This document shows, one piece after another, positions 18,273 through 26,769 of a DNA stretch of 64,000 bases. Each line of letters opens with the position of its first letter. The first letter of the stretch is position 1. The stretch is from the NCBI GenBank assembly GCA_036496385.1, contig DASXLD010000006.1:1-64000 (forward strand), written 5' to 3'. The position numbers were made by a program, and so were the translations under genes. The notes under the pieces are model-generated. The model saw only the letters and a list, made by a program, of their open reading frames with translations. It was not told the DNA's origin and did no database searches. Source of the stretch: Schlegelella_A sp036496385 (GTDB taxonomy: Bacteria; Pseudomonadota; Gammaproteobacteria; Burkholderiales; Burkholderiaceae_C).

Positions 18273-20089
18273 TGGACTCTCCCGCCGTCCACACCTCGAG
18301 CGTCCCGACGCGTCGCTTCGACGTCGTCATTGTCGGCGCCGGTGGTTCGGGGATGCAGGCGTCGCTCCAGCTTTCCCGTGCCGGCCTCAACGTCGCAGTG
18401 CTGACGAAGGTGTTCCCGACCCGCTCGCACACCGTCGCGGCGCAGGGCGGCATCGGTGCCGCGCTCGGCAACATGAGCGAGGACAACTGGCACTATCACT
18501 TCTACGACACGGTCAAGGGCTCCGACTGGCTCGGTGACCAGGACGCGATCGAGTTCATGTGCCGCGAGGCAGCGAACGTCGTCTACGAGCTCGAGCACTA
18601 CGGCATGCCGTTCGATCGCAACGCCGACGGCACGATCTACCAGCGTCCCTTCGGCGGCCACACCGCGAACTATGGCGAAAAGCCCGTGCAGCGCGCCTGC
18701 GCCGCCGCCGACCGCACCGGCCACGCGATGCTGCACACGCTGTATCAGCAGAACGTGCAGGCGCGCACCAATTTCTTTGTCGAGTGGATGGCGCTCGACC
18801 TGCTCCGCGATGCGGAGGGCGCGGTCGTGGGCGTCACCGCGCTCGAGATGGAGACCGGCGAGCTGCACATCCTGCAGGCGAAGGCGGTGATGCTCGCGAC
18901 CGGCGGTGCCGGCCGCATCTTCGGCGCGTCGACCAACGCCTTCATCAACACCGGCGACGGCCTCGGCATGGCGGCGCGCGCCGGCCTGCCGCTCGAGGAC
19001 ATGGAGTTCTGGCAGTTCCACCCGACCGGCGTCTACGGCGCCGGCGTGCTGCTGACCGAAGGCTGCCGCGGCGAGGGCGCGATCCTGCGCAACAGCGACG
19101 GCGAGCGCTTCATGGAGCGCTATGCGCCGACCCTCAAGGACCTCGCACCGCGCGACTTCGTCTCGCGCTGCATGGACCAGGAGATCAAGGAAGGGCGCGG
19201 CTGCGGTGCGGAGAAGGACTACATCGTCCTCGACATGACCCACCTCGGCGCCGACACGATCAAGAAGCGGCTGCCGAGCGTGCTCGAGATCGGCCACAAC
19301 TTCGCCAACGTCGACATCACGCGCGAGCCGATTCCGGTCGTGCCGACGATCCACTACCAGATGGGCGGCGTGCCGACCAACGTGCACGGCCAGGTCGTCG
19401 CGCCGAAGAACGGCAACCCGAACGCCGTCGTCGCCGGCCTGTACGCGGTCGGCGAGTGCTCGTGCGTCAGCGTCCACGGCGCCAACCGGCTCGGCACCAA
19501 CTCGCTGCTCGACCTGCTCGTCTTCGGTCGCGCCGCCGGCAACCACATCATCGCGAGCGGCGTCGCCCAGGGGCCGCACCGCAGCCTGCCGGCGAAGGCG
19601 GCCGACTTCAGCGCCGCCCGCCTCGCGCGCCTCGACGCCAGCACCGGCGGCGAGTACTCGCAGGCGATCGCCAACGACCTGAGGAAGACCATGCAGCAGC
19701 ACGCCGGCGTGTTCCGCACCCAGGCGTCGATGGACGAGGGCGTCGGCAAGGTGCAGGCGATCGCCGAGCGGGCCTGGTCGATGCACCTCGCCGACAAGTC
19801 GAATATCTTCAACACCGCGCGCGTCGAGGCGCTCGAGGTCGACAATCTGATGGAGTCGGCGCTCGCGACGATGGTCTCGGCGGCAGCGCGCCGCGAGTGC
19901 CGCGGCGCGCACACCGTGTCCGACTACGAGCGTCCGATCGACGATCCGGTCGCGCCCAACGGCCGCAACGACGCCGAGTGGATGAAGCACTCGCTCTGGT
20001 TCAGCGAAGGCAACCGGCTCGAATACAAGCCGGTGAACCTGACGCCGCAAACCGTCGAATCGATCCCGCCCAAGGTGCGCACGTTCTGA
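18272..20089 (+). CDS. sdhA: succinate dehydrogenase flavoprotein subunit SdhA
   Basis: A 605-residue catalytic subunit oxidising succinate to fumarate with covalently bound FAD. FDVVIVGAGGSGMQASLQLS is the FAD fold. TRSHTVAAQGGIGAALGN carries the flavin-linking His. HPTGVYGAGVLLTEGCRGEG, RDFVSRCMDQEI and HGANRLGTNSLLDLLVFGR are all present. ATG 18272 overlaps the sdhD stop by one base. sdhB begins 3 bases after the stop. Confidence 0.97.
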   Translation: MDSPAVHTSSVPTRRFDVVIVGAGGSGMQASLQLSRAGLNVAVLTKVFPTRSHTVAAQGGIGAALGNMSEDNWHYHFYDTVKGSDWLGDQDAIEFMCREAANVVYELEHYGMPFDRNADGTIYQRPFGGHTANYGEKPVQRACAAADRTGHAMLHTLYQQNVQARTNFFVEWMALDLLRDAEGAVVGVTALEMETGELHILQAKAVMLATGGAGRIFGASTNAFINTGDGLGMAARAGLPLEDMEFWQFHPTGVYGAGVLLTEGCRGEGAILRNSDGERFMERYAPTLKDLAPRDFVSRCMDQEIKEGRGCGAEKDYIVLDMTHLGADTIKKRLPSVLEIGHNFANVDITREPIPVVPTIHYQMGGVPTNVHGQVVAPKNGNPNAVVAGLYAVGECSCVSVHGANRLGTNSLLDLLVFGRAAGNHIIASGVAQGPHRSLPAKAADFSAARLARLDASTGGEYSQAIANDLRKTMQQHAGVFRTQASMDEGVGKVQAIAERAWSMHLADKSNIFNTARVEALEVDNLMESALATMVSAAARRECRGAHTVSDYERPIDDPVAPNGRNDAEWMKHSLWFSEGNRLEYKPVNLTPQTVESIPPKVRTF

Positions 20090-20091
20090 AC

Positions 20092-20865
20092 ATGGCAGCC
20101 GAACCTACCCCCTCCGTCGTCGCCGCGCTCGACTCCATCGGCGTGCCGCCGGTGTCCAGGCCGTCGACGCGCACCTTCCGCATCTACCGCTACGACCCCG
20201 AAACGGGCGCCGCGCCGGCGATGCAGACGATGACTGTCGAGCTCGACGGCAGCGAGCGGATGCTGCTCGACGCGCTCATGAAGCTGAAGGCGATCGACCC
20301 GAGCCTGAGCTTTCGCCGCTCCTGCCGCGAAGGCGTGTGCGGCTCGGATGCAATGAACATCAACGGCAAGAACGGCCTCGCGTGCCTCACCAACATGCGC
20401 ACGCTGAAGGACCCGATCGTTCTGAAGCCGCTGCCCGGGCTGCCGGTGATCCGCGACCTGATCGTCGACATGACGGAGTTCTTCAAGCAGTACCACTCGA
20501 TCAAGCCCTACTTGATCAACGAATCGCGTCCGCCCGAGAAGGAGCGCCTGCAAACCCCCGAGGAGCGCGACGAGCTGAACGGCCTCTACGAGTGCATCCT
20601 CTGCGCGAGCTGCTCGACCGCGTGTCCGAGCTTCTGGTGGAACCCCGACAAGTTCGTCGGCCCGGCCGGGCTGTTGCAGGCGTACCGCTTCATCGCCGAC
20701 AGCCGCGACGAGGCGACCAACGAGCGCCTCGACAACCTCGAGGATCCGTACCGCCTGTTCCGCTGCCACACGATCATGAATTGCGTCGACGTCTGTCCGA
20801 AGCAGCTCAACCCGACGCGCGCCATCGGCAAGATCAAGGAGTTGATGGTGAGGCGCGCCGTCTGA
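20092..20865 (+). CDS. sdhB: succinate dehydrogenase iron-sulfur subunit SdhB
   Basis: A 257-residue electron-transfer subunit. Three Fe-S sites are readable: the [2Fe-2S] cysteines in SCREGVCGSDAMNINGKN and the following LACL, the [4Fe-4S] motif CILCASCSTACP, and the [3Fe-4S] cysteines around CHTIMNCVDVCPK. The N-terminal extension (residues 1-22) is a little longer than in many relatives. Its stop overlaps the sdhE start by one base. Confidence 0.96.
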   Translation: MAAEPTPSVVAALDSIGVPPVSRPSTRTFRIYRYDPETGAAPAMQTMTVELDGSERMLLDALMKLKAIDPSLSFRRSCREGVCGSDAMNINGKNGLACLTNMRTLKDPIVLKPLPGLPVIRDLIVDMTEFFKQYHSIKPYLINESRPPEKERLQTPEERDELNGLYECILCASCSTACPSFWWNPDKFVGPAGLLQAYRFIADSRDEATNERLDNLEDPYRLFRCHTIMNCVDVCPKQLNPTRAIGKIKELMVRRAV

Positions 20866-21164
20866 TGAACGATGCCGCCGCGCCCGCCGCCGCCCGGCCC
20901 TCGGCCGCCGCGATCGATGCGCGCGCGCTGAGCAAGCTGCGCTGGCGCTGCCGGCGCGGCCTGCTCGAGAACGATCTGCTGCTCGAGCGCTTCTTCGCCC
21001 GTTCCCGGCCGGTGAGCGAAGACGACGCGCGCGGCCTCGCACTGCTGATGGAGCTCGCCGACAACGACCTGCTCGACGTTTTCCTCGGCCGCCAGCAGCC
21101 GCCTGCCCATCTCGATCGGCCCGAGGTGCGTCGAGTCGTCGAGGCCGTCCGGGCGACGCGCTGA
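20865..21164 (+). CDS. sdhE: FAD assembly factor SdhE
   Basis: A 99-residue helical protein of the SdhE/YgfY family that promotes covalent flavinylation of SdhA. The key RGxxE loop is visible in RWRCRRGLLENDLLLERFF, followed by LLMELADNDLLDVFLGRQ. A 20-residue Ala/Pro-rich N-terminal extension precedes the domain. Coupled to sdhB by a TGATG overlap, consistent with its role. Confidence 0.9.
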   Translation: MNDAAAPAAARPSAAAIDARALSKLRWRCRRGLLENDLLLERFFARSRPVSEDDARGLALLMELADNDLLDVFLGRQQPPAHLDRPEVRRVVEAVRATR

Positions 21165-21229
21165 GGCGCGCGGGGACATCGTCCGGGACTCGCCTCCTTC
21201 GCCAGCCCACTTCTTTCGAGGACTTCGCC

Positions 21230-22543
21230 ATGACTCCGTCCGACGTCAAAGCCACCCTCACGTTCTCCGACGGCAGCCCGAGCATGGAGCTGCCGCTCTA
21301 CAAGGGCACGATCGGGCCGGACGTGATCGACATCCGCAAGCTCTACGCGCAGACGGGGAAGTTCACCTACGACCCCGGCTTTCTGTCGACGGCGTCGTGC
21401 GACTCGACGATCACCTACATCGACGGCGACAAGGGCGAGCTGCTCTACCGCGGCTATCCGATCGAGGAGCTGGCGACCCAGTGCGACTACCTCGAGACCT
21501 GCTATCTGCTGCTCAAGGGCGAGCTGCCGTCGGCGACCGAGAAGACCGAGTTCACGCAGCTCGTCACGCATCACACGATGGTCAACGAGCAGATGCAGTT
21601 CTTTCTGCGGGGCTTTCGCCGTGACGCGCATCCGATGGCGATCCTGACCGGCTTGGTCGGTGCGCTCTCGGCCTTCTATCACGACTCGACCGACATCACC
21701 AATCCGCTGCACCGGGAGATCTCGGCGATCCGCCTCATCGCCAAGATGCCGACGCTCGTCTCGATGGCCTACAAGTACAACGTCGGACAGCCCTACATCT
21801 ATCCCAAGAACGACCTCACGTACGCCAGCAACTTCATGCGCATGATGTTCGCGACGCCGTGCGAGGACTACGCGCCGAACGAAGTGCTGGTGCGGGCGAT
21901 GGACCGCATCTTCATCCTCCACGCCGACCACGAGCAGAACGCTTCGACGTCGACGGTTCGCCTGTGCGGCTCGTCGGGGACGAATCCGTTCGCGGCGATC
22001 GCCGCCGGCGTCGCCTGCCTCTGGGGCCCGGCGCACGGCGGCGCCAACGAGGCGGCGCTGAACATGCTCGAAGACGTGCAGAAGATGGGTGGCGTCGAAA
22101 AGATCGGCGAGTTCGTCAAGCAGGTCAAGGACAAGAACTCGGGCATCAAGCTGATGGGCTTCGGCCACCGGGTCTACAAGAACTACGACCCGCGCGCCAA
22201 GCTGATGCGCGAGACCTGCCACGAAGTGCTCGACGCGCTCGGCCTGCACGACGATCCGATCTTCAAGCTCGCGATGTCGCTCGAGAAGATCGCCCTCGAG
22301 GACGAGTACTTCGTCGCCCGCAAGCTCTACCCGAACGTCGACTTCTATTCGGGAATCGTGCAGCGCGCGATCGGCATCCCGGTGAGCCTCTTCACCGCGA
22401 TCTTCGCGCTGGCGCGCACCGTCGGCTGGATCGCCCAGCTGAACGAGATGATCGGCGACCCGGAGTACAAGATCGGCCGGCCGCGCCAGCTCTACACCGG
22501 AGCCGCGCAGCGCCGCGTGAAGCCGGTCGGCGAGCGCGGCTGA
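21230..22543 (+). CDS. gltA: citrate synthase (type II)
   Basis: A 437-residue enzyme condensing acetyl-CoA and oxaloacetate. ATLTFSDGSPSMELPLYKGTIGPDVID is a standard type II start. Catalytic His and Asp residues appear in LHADHEQNASTSTVR, GPAHGGANEAALNML and MGFGHRVYKNYDPRAK, with YSGIVQRAIGIP and a C-terminal GRPRQLYTG. Length matches the hexameric NADH-sensitive class. GAGG precedes the ATG. It closes the sdh cluster, the usual betaproteobacterial arrangement. Confidence 0.97.
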   Translation: MTPSDVKATLTFSDGSPSMELPLYKGTIGPDVIDIRKLYAQTGKFTYDPGFLSTASCDSTITYIDGDKGELLYRGYPIEELATQCDYLETCYLLLKGELPSATEKTEFTQLVTHHTMVNEQMQFFLRGFRRDAHPMAILTGLVGALSAFYHDSTDITNPLHREISAIRLIAKMPTLVSMAYKYNVGQPYIYPKNDLTYASNFMRMMFATPCEDYAPNEVLVRAMDRIFILHADHEQNASTSTVRLCGSSGTNPFAAIAAGVACLWGPAHGGANEAALNMLEDVQKMGGVEKIGEFVKQVKDKNSGIKLMGFGHRVYKNYDPRAKLMRETCHEVLDALGLHDDPIFKLAMSLEKIALEDEYFVARKLYPNVDFYSGIVQRAIGIPVSLFTAIFALARTVGWIAQLNEMIGDPEYKIGRPRQLYTGAAQRRVKPVGERG

Positions 22544-22568
22544 CGGCTAGTCCACGGCTTCGTCCGCA

Positions 22569-22584
22569 CCCCGCGTTGGCGGGG
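22569..22584 (+). terminator. hairpin downstream of gltA
   Basis: CCCCGC, loop GTTG, GCGGGG forms a perfect 6-base GC stem with a tetraloop 25 bases after the gltA stop. A T-run is absent, so it may be a pause or processing structure and not a classical terminator. Confidence 0.4.
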
Positions 22585-22691
22585 AGGCAGCCGGCGCAAC
22601 ATCGCTTGCGAGCCCGCTTTCAATGCGGCAGACTCTGGGAACAAGGCGCGCGCCGGGCGGCGTGCGGCCAACAACCCCGAGGAGACGTTCC

Positions 22692-23150
22692 ATGCGAATT
22701 CCCGTCTTTGCCCTGTCATGGGCAACGCCTGCGCTTGCGCTAGCCATGGTGGCCGGCGTCCAAGCCCAGGAGCGCGAGAAGGCCACGAGCCCGAGCGCGA
22801 CCGTGCCGGCGAGCCCGACGGTGACCACGACGACGGCGTCGTCGATGATTGTCGTGCGCGACAAGGAAACGGGCGCCCTGCGCGCCGCCACCGCCGAAGA
22901 AGCGGAGAAGCTGATCTCATCCGGCCGCAACGCACAAGCGGCACGTGCTCCGGTCGAGCCGCGCGAGATCCGCGCCCGCCCAGGGACGCGAGCGATGGCT
23001 CTTGGCGATGCCGGGATGTCGACGCAGGTCGTTCGGAGGAATGCCAAGGGTGGCCTCGACGAGGCCTGCGTCGAGAGCAGCGAGGCCGCGACGAAGTTCA
23101 TGTCGACCGCGAATGTGAAGGCCCATGAGAAGGTGAAGGCCCATGAATAA
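22692..23150 (+). CDS. small exported protein, partner of the downstream protease
   Basis: A 152-residue protein with a clear signal peptide (residues 1-24, ending AGVQAQ). The mature part has a Thr/Ser-rich spacer and MIVVRDKETGALRAATAEEAEKL, a motif I associate with small secreted proteins found beside secreted proteases, although I cannot name the family. It ends in a tandem repeat, VKAHEKVKAHE. AGGAG sits 8 bases before the ATG. The last 8 bases overlap the next gene, so the two are translated as a unit. A chaperone or inhibitor role for the protease is inference only. Confidence 0.6.
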   Translation: MRIPVFALSWATPALALAMVAGVQAQEREKATSPSATVPASPTVTTTTASSMIVVRDKETGALRAATAEEAEKLISSGRNAQAARAPVEPREIRARPGTRAMALGDAGMSTQVVRRNAKGGLDEACVESSEAATKFMSTANVKAHEKVKAHE

Positions 23151-24585
23151 GCCCTCGCGTCTCTTCGCCTCGCTCGCGCTCGCCGTCTCGGCGCTCGCGA
23201 CCCCGTTCGTTGCTCGGGCGGCAGCGACCATCACAATCATCAACGGCGATCCACCCAACGTCGGCTTCAACGATCCGACGGCGGTCCCGCCGGTCGGCGG
23301 GAATAGCGGCATTACCCTCGGTGAGCAACGCCTCAACGTGTACCAGGCCGTCGCCACCAAGTGGGGCACGGAGCTGACCAGCGCGGTTCCGATCCTCGTC
23401 TATGCGACGTGGACAGCACTCTCCTGCGACACAACGTCGGCCGTCCTCGGTTCGGCCGGTCCTGTCTTCGTCAGCAGCGACTTCGAGGGCGCGCCCTTCC
23501 CCGGGACCTGGTACAACGTGGCGCTCGCCAACAAAATCTCGGGCGTCGACCAGGTGCCGCCCGACCCGTCGTCGAGCGATCCAAGGATCAACCTCGGTGT
23601 CGACATCCAGGCGCAGTTCAACGTCAACCTCGGCAGCCCGACTTGCCTGCCGGGCCTGCCGTTCTACCTCGGGCTCGACAACAACCATGGCGCGTTGATC
23701 GATTTCTACACGGTGCTGTTGCACGAGCTGGGTCACGGCCTGGGCTTCACGGTTCTCACCGACGGCTCGACCGGCAAGCGTCTGGGCAGCCCGGCGCTGC
23801 CGGGAGTGTGGGAACGGTTCATGACGGACAACACGTCCGGCCTGACCTGGTTCGAAATGACGAACCGGCAGCGCAAGCAGTCGGCGATCAACTTCCGCAA
23901 TCTCGTGTGGACCGGAGCAGCGGTGACCGCCGATGCGCCGAGCGTACTGGTCGCGGGGACCCCGGAACTGGTGCTGAACTCGCGGCGTGAAAAGATATTC
24001 GCCGTCGGCACGGCGTCGTTTGGGCCACCCCTGGATGCGACTGGCGTGACCGCTGCGCTGGCGACCATCGTCACGCAGAGCGGTGAGGTCGGTCCCGGCT
24101 GCAGCCCGTTCGACGCCGGCAACACTGCGGCGGTGAGCCGCAAGGTGGCGATCATCGACCGCGGTGGCTGCGCATTCACGCAAAAGACGAAGAACGCCCA
24201 GCTTGCCGGTGCGAAGGCTGTTCTCATTGCCAACAACGTGGCCGGCCCACCGCCTGGCCTCGGCGGCACCGATGCGACGATCACCATTCCGGCGGTCGGC
24301 GTGTCGCAGGATGACGGCGCCACGCTGAAGGCGTCGATCCGGCCTCGCCTGTCGCCGACCGTGACGCTGCACCTCAACGGGTCGCAGCTGGCGGGCGCCG
24401 ACGTTGCCGGCCGCGTGCTTCTCTACACGCCGGACCCGTACCAGGGTGGCTCGTCGGTGTCGCACTGGGACACGATCGCGTTCCACAATCTGCTGTTGGA
24501 ACCGGCGATCAACGGCGACCTCACCCACGAGGTCAAGCCGCCACAAGACCTGACGAAGTCGCTGTTCACCGACATCGGCTGGTAA
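23143..24585 (+). CDS. secreted PA-domain zinc metalloprotease
   Basis: A 480-residue exported protein with signal peptide (residues 1-27, ending FVARAA). The catalytic zincin motif HELGHGLGF is near residue 198 (VLLHELGHGLGFTVL). A protease-associated (PA) domain follows at about 315-410, with KVAIIDRGGCAFTQKTKNAQLAG and AVLIANNV. A C-terminal strand, SSVSHWDTIAFHNLL, may supply the Met-turn equivalent. The third metzincin zinc His is replaced (GFTV), so this is not a canonical metzincin. It starts inside the end of the small exported gene. Extracellular proteolysis is likely; the substrate is unknown. Confidence 0.75.
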   Translation: MNKPSRLFASLALAVSALATPFVARAAATITIINGDPPNVGFNDPTAVPPVGGNSGITLGEQRLNVYQAVATKWGTELTSAVPILVYATWTALSCDTTSAVLGSAGPVFVSSDFEGAPFPGTWYNVALANKISGVDQVPPDPSSSDPRINLGVDIQAQFNVNLGSPTCLPGLPFYLGLDNNHGALIDFYTVLLHELGHGLGFTVLTDGSTGKRLGSPALPGVWERFMTDNTSGLTWFEMTNRQRKQSAINFRNLVWTGAAVTADAPSVLVAGTPELVLNSRREKIFAVGTASFGPPLDATGVTAALATIVTQSGEVGPGCSPFDAGNTAAVSRKVAIIDRGGCAFTQKTKNAQLAGAKAVLIANNVAGPPPGLGGTDATITIPAVGVSQDDGATLKASIRPRLSPTVTLHLNGSQLAGADVAGRVLLYTPDPYQGGSSVSHWDTIAFHNLLLEPAINGDLTHEVKPPQDLTKSLFTDIGW

Positions 24586-24607
24586 GCGCGGTTCCGCCGC
24601 TTTCGCG

Positions 24608-24633
24608 CGAAGGGCACGGTGACGTGCCCTTCG
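24608..24633. terminator. strong hairpin after the protease gene
   Basis: CGAAGGGCAC (24608-24617) pairs perfectly with GTGCCCTTCG (24624-24633) around a 6-base loop, 22 bases after the protease stop and upstream of leuC. It is followed by TCGCTTC, not a full T-run. Placement suits a terminator insulating leuC. Confidence 0.55.
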
Positions 24634-24659
24634 TCGCTTCAGGGCCAGGAAGCGTCTCT

Positions 24660-24665
24660 TAGAAT
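24660..24665 (+). promoter_or_regulatory. -10 hexamer of leuCDB (leaderless geometry)
   Basis: TAGAAT ends 7 bases before the leuC GTG, with no Shine-Dalgarno between. TTCAGG lies 16 bases upstream as a weak -35. The short distance argues for a leaderless leuC message and against a leader-peptide attenuator. Confidence 0.45.
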
Positions 24666-24672
24666 TGCGCGG

Positions 24673-26088
24673 GTGACAGCGGCCCGCACTCTCTACGACA
24701 AGATCTGGGACGAGCACGTCGTCCATTCGGAGAGCGACGGCACGGCGATCGTCTACATCGACCGTCACCTGGTCCACGAGGTGACGAGTCCGCAAGCGTT
24801 CGAGGGGCTCGAACTCGCCGGCCGCAAGGTCTGGCGCGTCTCGGCGAACCTCGCCGTCAGCGACCACAACGTGCCGACGACCGATCGCTCGCACGGCATT
24901 GCCGATCCGGTCTCGCGCCTGCAGGTCGACACCCTCGACGCCAACTGCGACCGCCACGGCATCACCCAGTTCAAGATGAACGATCTTCGCCAGGGGATCG
25001 TCCACGTGATCGGCCCGGAGCAGGGCGCGACCCTGCCTGGCACGACCGTCGTCTGCGGCGACTCGCACACGTCGACGCATGGAGCTTTCGGCGCCCTCGC
25101 GCAAGGCATCGGCACGAGCGAGGTCGAGCACGTGCTGGCGACGCAGACGCTGCTCGCCCGCAAGGCGAAGAACATGCTCGTCCGCGTCGACGGCAAGCTC
25201 GGCCGCGGCTGCAGCGCCAAGGACATCGCCCTCGCCGTGATCGGCAAGATCGGCACCGCCGGCGGCACCGGACACACGATCGAGTTTGCCGGCAGCGCGA
25301 TCCGCGCGCTCAGCATGGAAGGGCGGATGACGGTCTGCAACATGGCGATCGAAGCGGGCGCGCGCGCCGGGCTGGTCGCCGTCGACGAGACGACGATCGC
25401 GTACCTGCGCGGCCGGCCGTACAGCCCGACCGGGATCGAGTGGGAGCAGGCGGTGGCGTACTGGCGAACGCTGCGCTCCGACGCCGACGCGCATTGGGAC
25501 AGCGTCGTCACGGTCGACGCCGGCGAGATCCGCCCGCAGGTCACGTGGGGAACCTCGCCCGAGATGGTCGTCTCGATCGCCGACCGCGTCCCCGATCCCG
25601 ACAGCGAGCGCGACCCGGGCCGGCGCGACGCGATGGAGCGGGCGCTTCGCTATATGGCGCTCGAGCCCAATCTGCCGGTGACCGACATCCGCGTCGACAA
25701 GGTCTTCATCGGCTCGTGCACGAACTCGCGCATCGAGGATCTGCGCGACGCCGCTGCGGTCGTGCGCCGGCTCGGCGGATCGGTCGCCAGCAATGTCAAG
25801 CTGGCGATGGTCGTTCCGGGGTCCGGGCTCGTGAAGGAGCAGGCCGAGCGCGAAGGGCTCGACAAGGTCTTCAAGGGTGCCGGCTTCGAATGGCGCGAGC
25901 CGGGCTGCTCGATGTGCCTGGCGATGAACGCCGACCGGCTCGAGCCCGGCGAGCGCTGCGCGTCGACCAGCAATCGCAACTTCGAAGGCCGTCAGGGCGC
26001 GGGCGGGCGTACCCACCTGGTCAGCCCGGCGATGGCCGCAGCGGCGGCTATCGAAGGGCATTTCGTCGACGTCCGCCGGCTGGTTTGA
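24673..26088 (+). CDS. leuC: 3-isopropylmalate dehydratase large subunit LeuC
   Basis: A 471-residue aconitase-fold enzyme that isomerises 2- to 3-isopropylmalate in leucine synthesis together with LeuD. RTLYDKIWDEHVV starts the protein; CGDSHTSTHGAFGALAQGIG, VFIGSCTNSRIEDLR and PGCSMCLAMNADRL carry the [4Fe-4S] ligands. The GTG at 24673 gives the family length; the longer ATG frame at 24619 overlaps the hairpin and is rejected. leuD follows 11 bases later. Confidence 0.96.
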   Translation: MTAARTLYDKIWDEHVVHSESDGTAIVYIDRHLVHEVTSPQAFEGLELAGRKVWRVSANLAVSDHNVPTTDRSHGIADPVSRLQVDTLDANCDRHGITQFKMNDLRQGIVHVIGPEQGATLPGTTVVCGDSHTSTHGAFGALAQGIGTSEVEHVLATQTLLARKAKNMLVRVDGKLGRGCSAKDIALAVIGKIGTAGGTGHTIEFAGSAIRALSMEGRMTVCNMAIEAGARAGLVAVDETTIAYLRGRPYSPTGIEWEQAVAYWRTLRSDADAHWDSVVTVDAGEIRPQVTWGTSPEMVVSIADRVPDPDSERDPGRRDAMERALRYMALEPNLPVTDIRVDKVFIGSCTNSRIEDLRDAAAVVRRLGGSVASNVKLAMVVPGSGLVKEQAEREGLDKVFKGAGFEWREPGCSMCLAMNADRLEPGERCASTSNRNFEGRQGAGGRTHLVSPAMAAAAAIEGHFVDVRRLV

Positions 26089-26099
26089 AGGGAGCCGAG

Positions 26100-26747
26100 G
26101 TGGAACCGTTTCGCACCCACACCGGCCTCGTTGCGCCGATGGACCGGGAGAACGTCGACACCGACGCGATCATCCCGAAGCAGTTCCTGAAGTCGATCAA
26201 GCGGACGGGATTCGGCGAGAACCTTTTCGACGCCTGGCGCTTCCTCGACCCCGGCGTTGCCGGCGCCGACCCGGCGACGCGGCGGGCGAATCCTGACTTC
26301 GTCCTCAACCAGCCGCGCTTTCGCGGCGCCTCGATCCTGCTCGCGCGCAAGAACTTCGGTTGCGGCTCGTCGCGCGAGCACGCGCCATGGGCGCTCCAGC
26401 AGTACGGATTTCGCGCCCTGATCGCACCGAGCTACGCCGACATCTTCTTCAACAACTGCTTCAAGAACGGCCTCCTGCCGGTCGTCCTGCCGGAGCATCG
26501 CGTTGCTGCGCTGTTCGACGACGTCGCGGCGTTCCCGGGCTTTCGCCTGACGATCGATCTCGAGCGGCAGCTCGTGCTGACGCCGTCGGGCGATGCGGTC
26601 GGCTTCGATGTCGAGCCGTTCCGGAAGGACTGCCTGATCGGCGGCCTCGACGACATCGGCCTGACGATGCGGCATGCCGACAAGATCCGTGCTTTCGAGT
26701 CGGAGCGGCTGCTGAAGCAGCCTTGGCTCGCGACGTCGATCCGCTGA
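26100..26747 (+). CDS. leuD: 3-isopropylmalate dehydratase small subunit LeuD
   Basis: A 215-residue swivel-domain partner of LeuC. THTGLVAPMDRENVDTDAIIPKQFL is the canonical start and NFGCGSSREHAPWALQQYGF the substrate-binding loop. The start is a GTG at 26100 with AGGGAG upstream. Lies between leuC and leuB in one operon. Confidence 0.95.
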   Translation: MEPFRTHTGLVAPMDRENVDTDAIIPKQFLKSIKRTGFGENLFDAWRFLDPGVAGADPATRRANPDFVLNQPRFRGASILLARKNFGCGSSREHAPWALQQYGFRALIAPSYADIFFNNCFKNGLLPVVLPEHRVAALFDDVAAFPGFRLTIDLERQLVLTPSGDAVGFDVEPFRKDCLIGGLDDIGLTMRHADKIRAFESERLLKQPWLATSIR

Positions 26748-26769
26748 TGCCACCCGCAGCCGCCGGGCG

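Noticed and set aside
24608..24633. leucine leader-peptide attenuator before leuC
   Set aside because: There is a hairpin but no short frame with Leu codons, no T-run, and the -10 box lies downstream of the hairpin.
23098..26061. 987-codon open frame antisense to the protease and leuC
   Set aside because: Arg/Asp-rich composition typical of a shadow frame in high-GC DNA; the plus strand carries clear enzymes with intact motifs.
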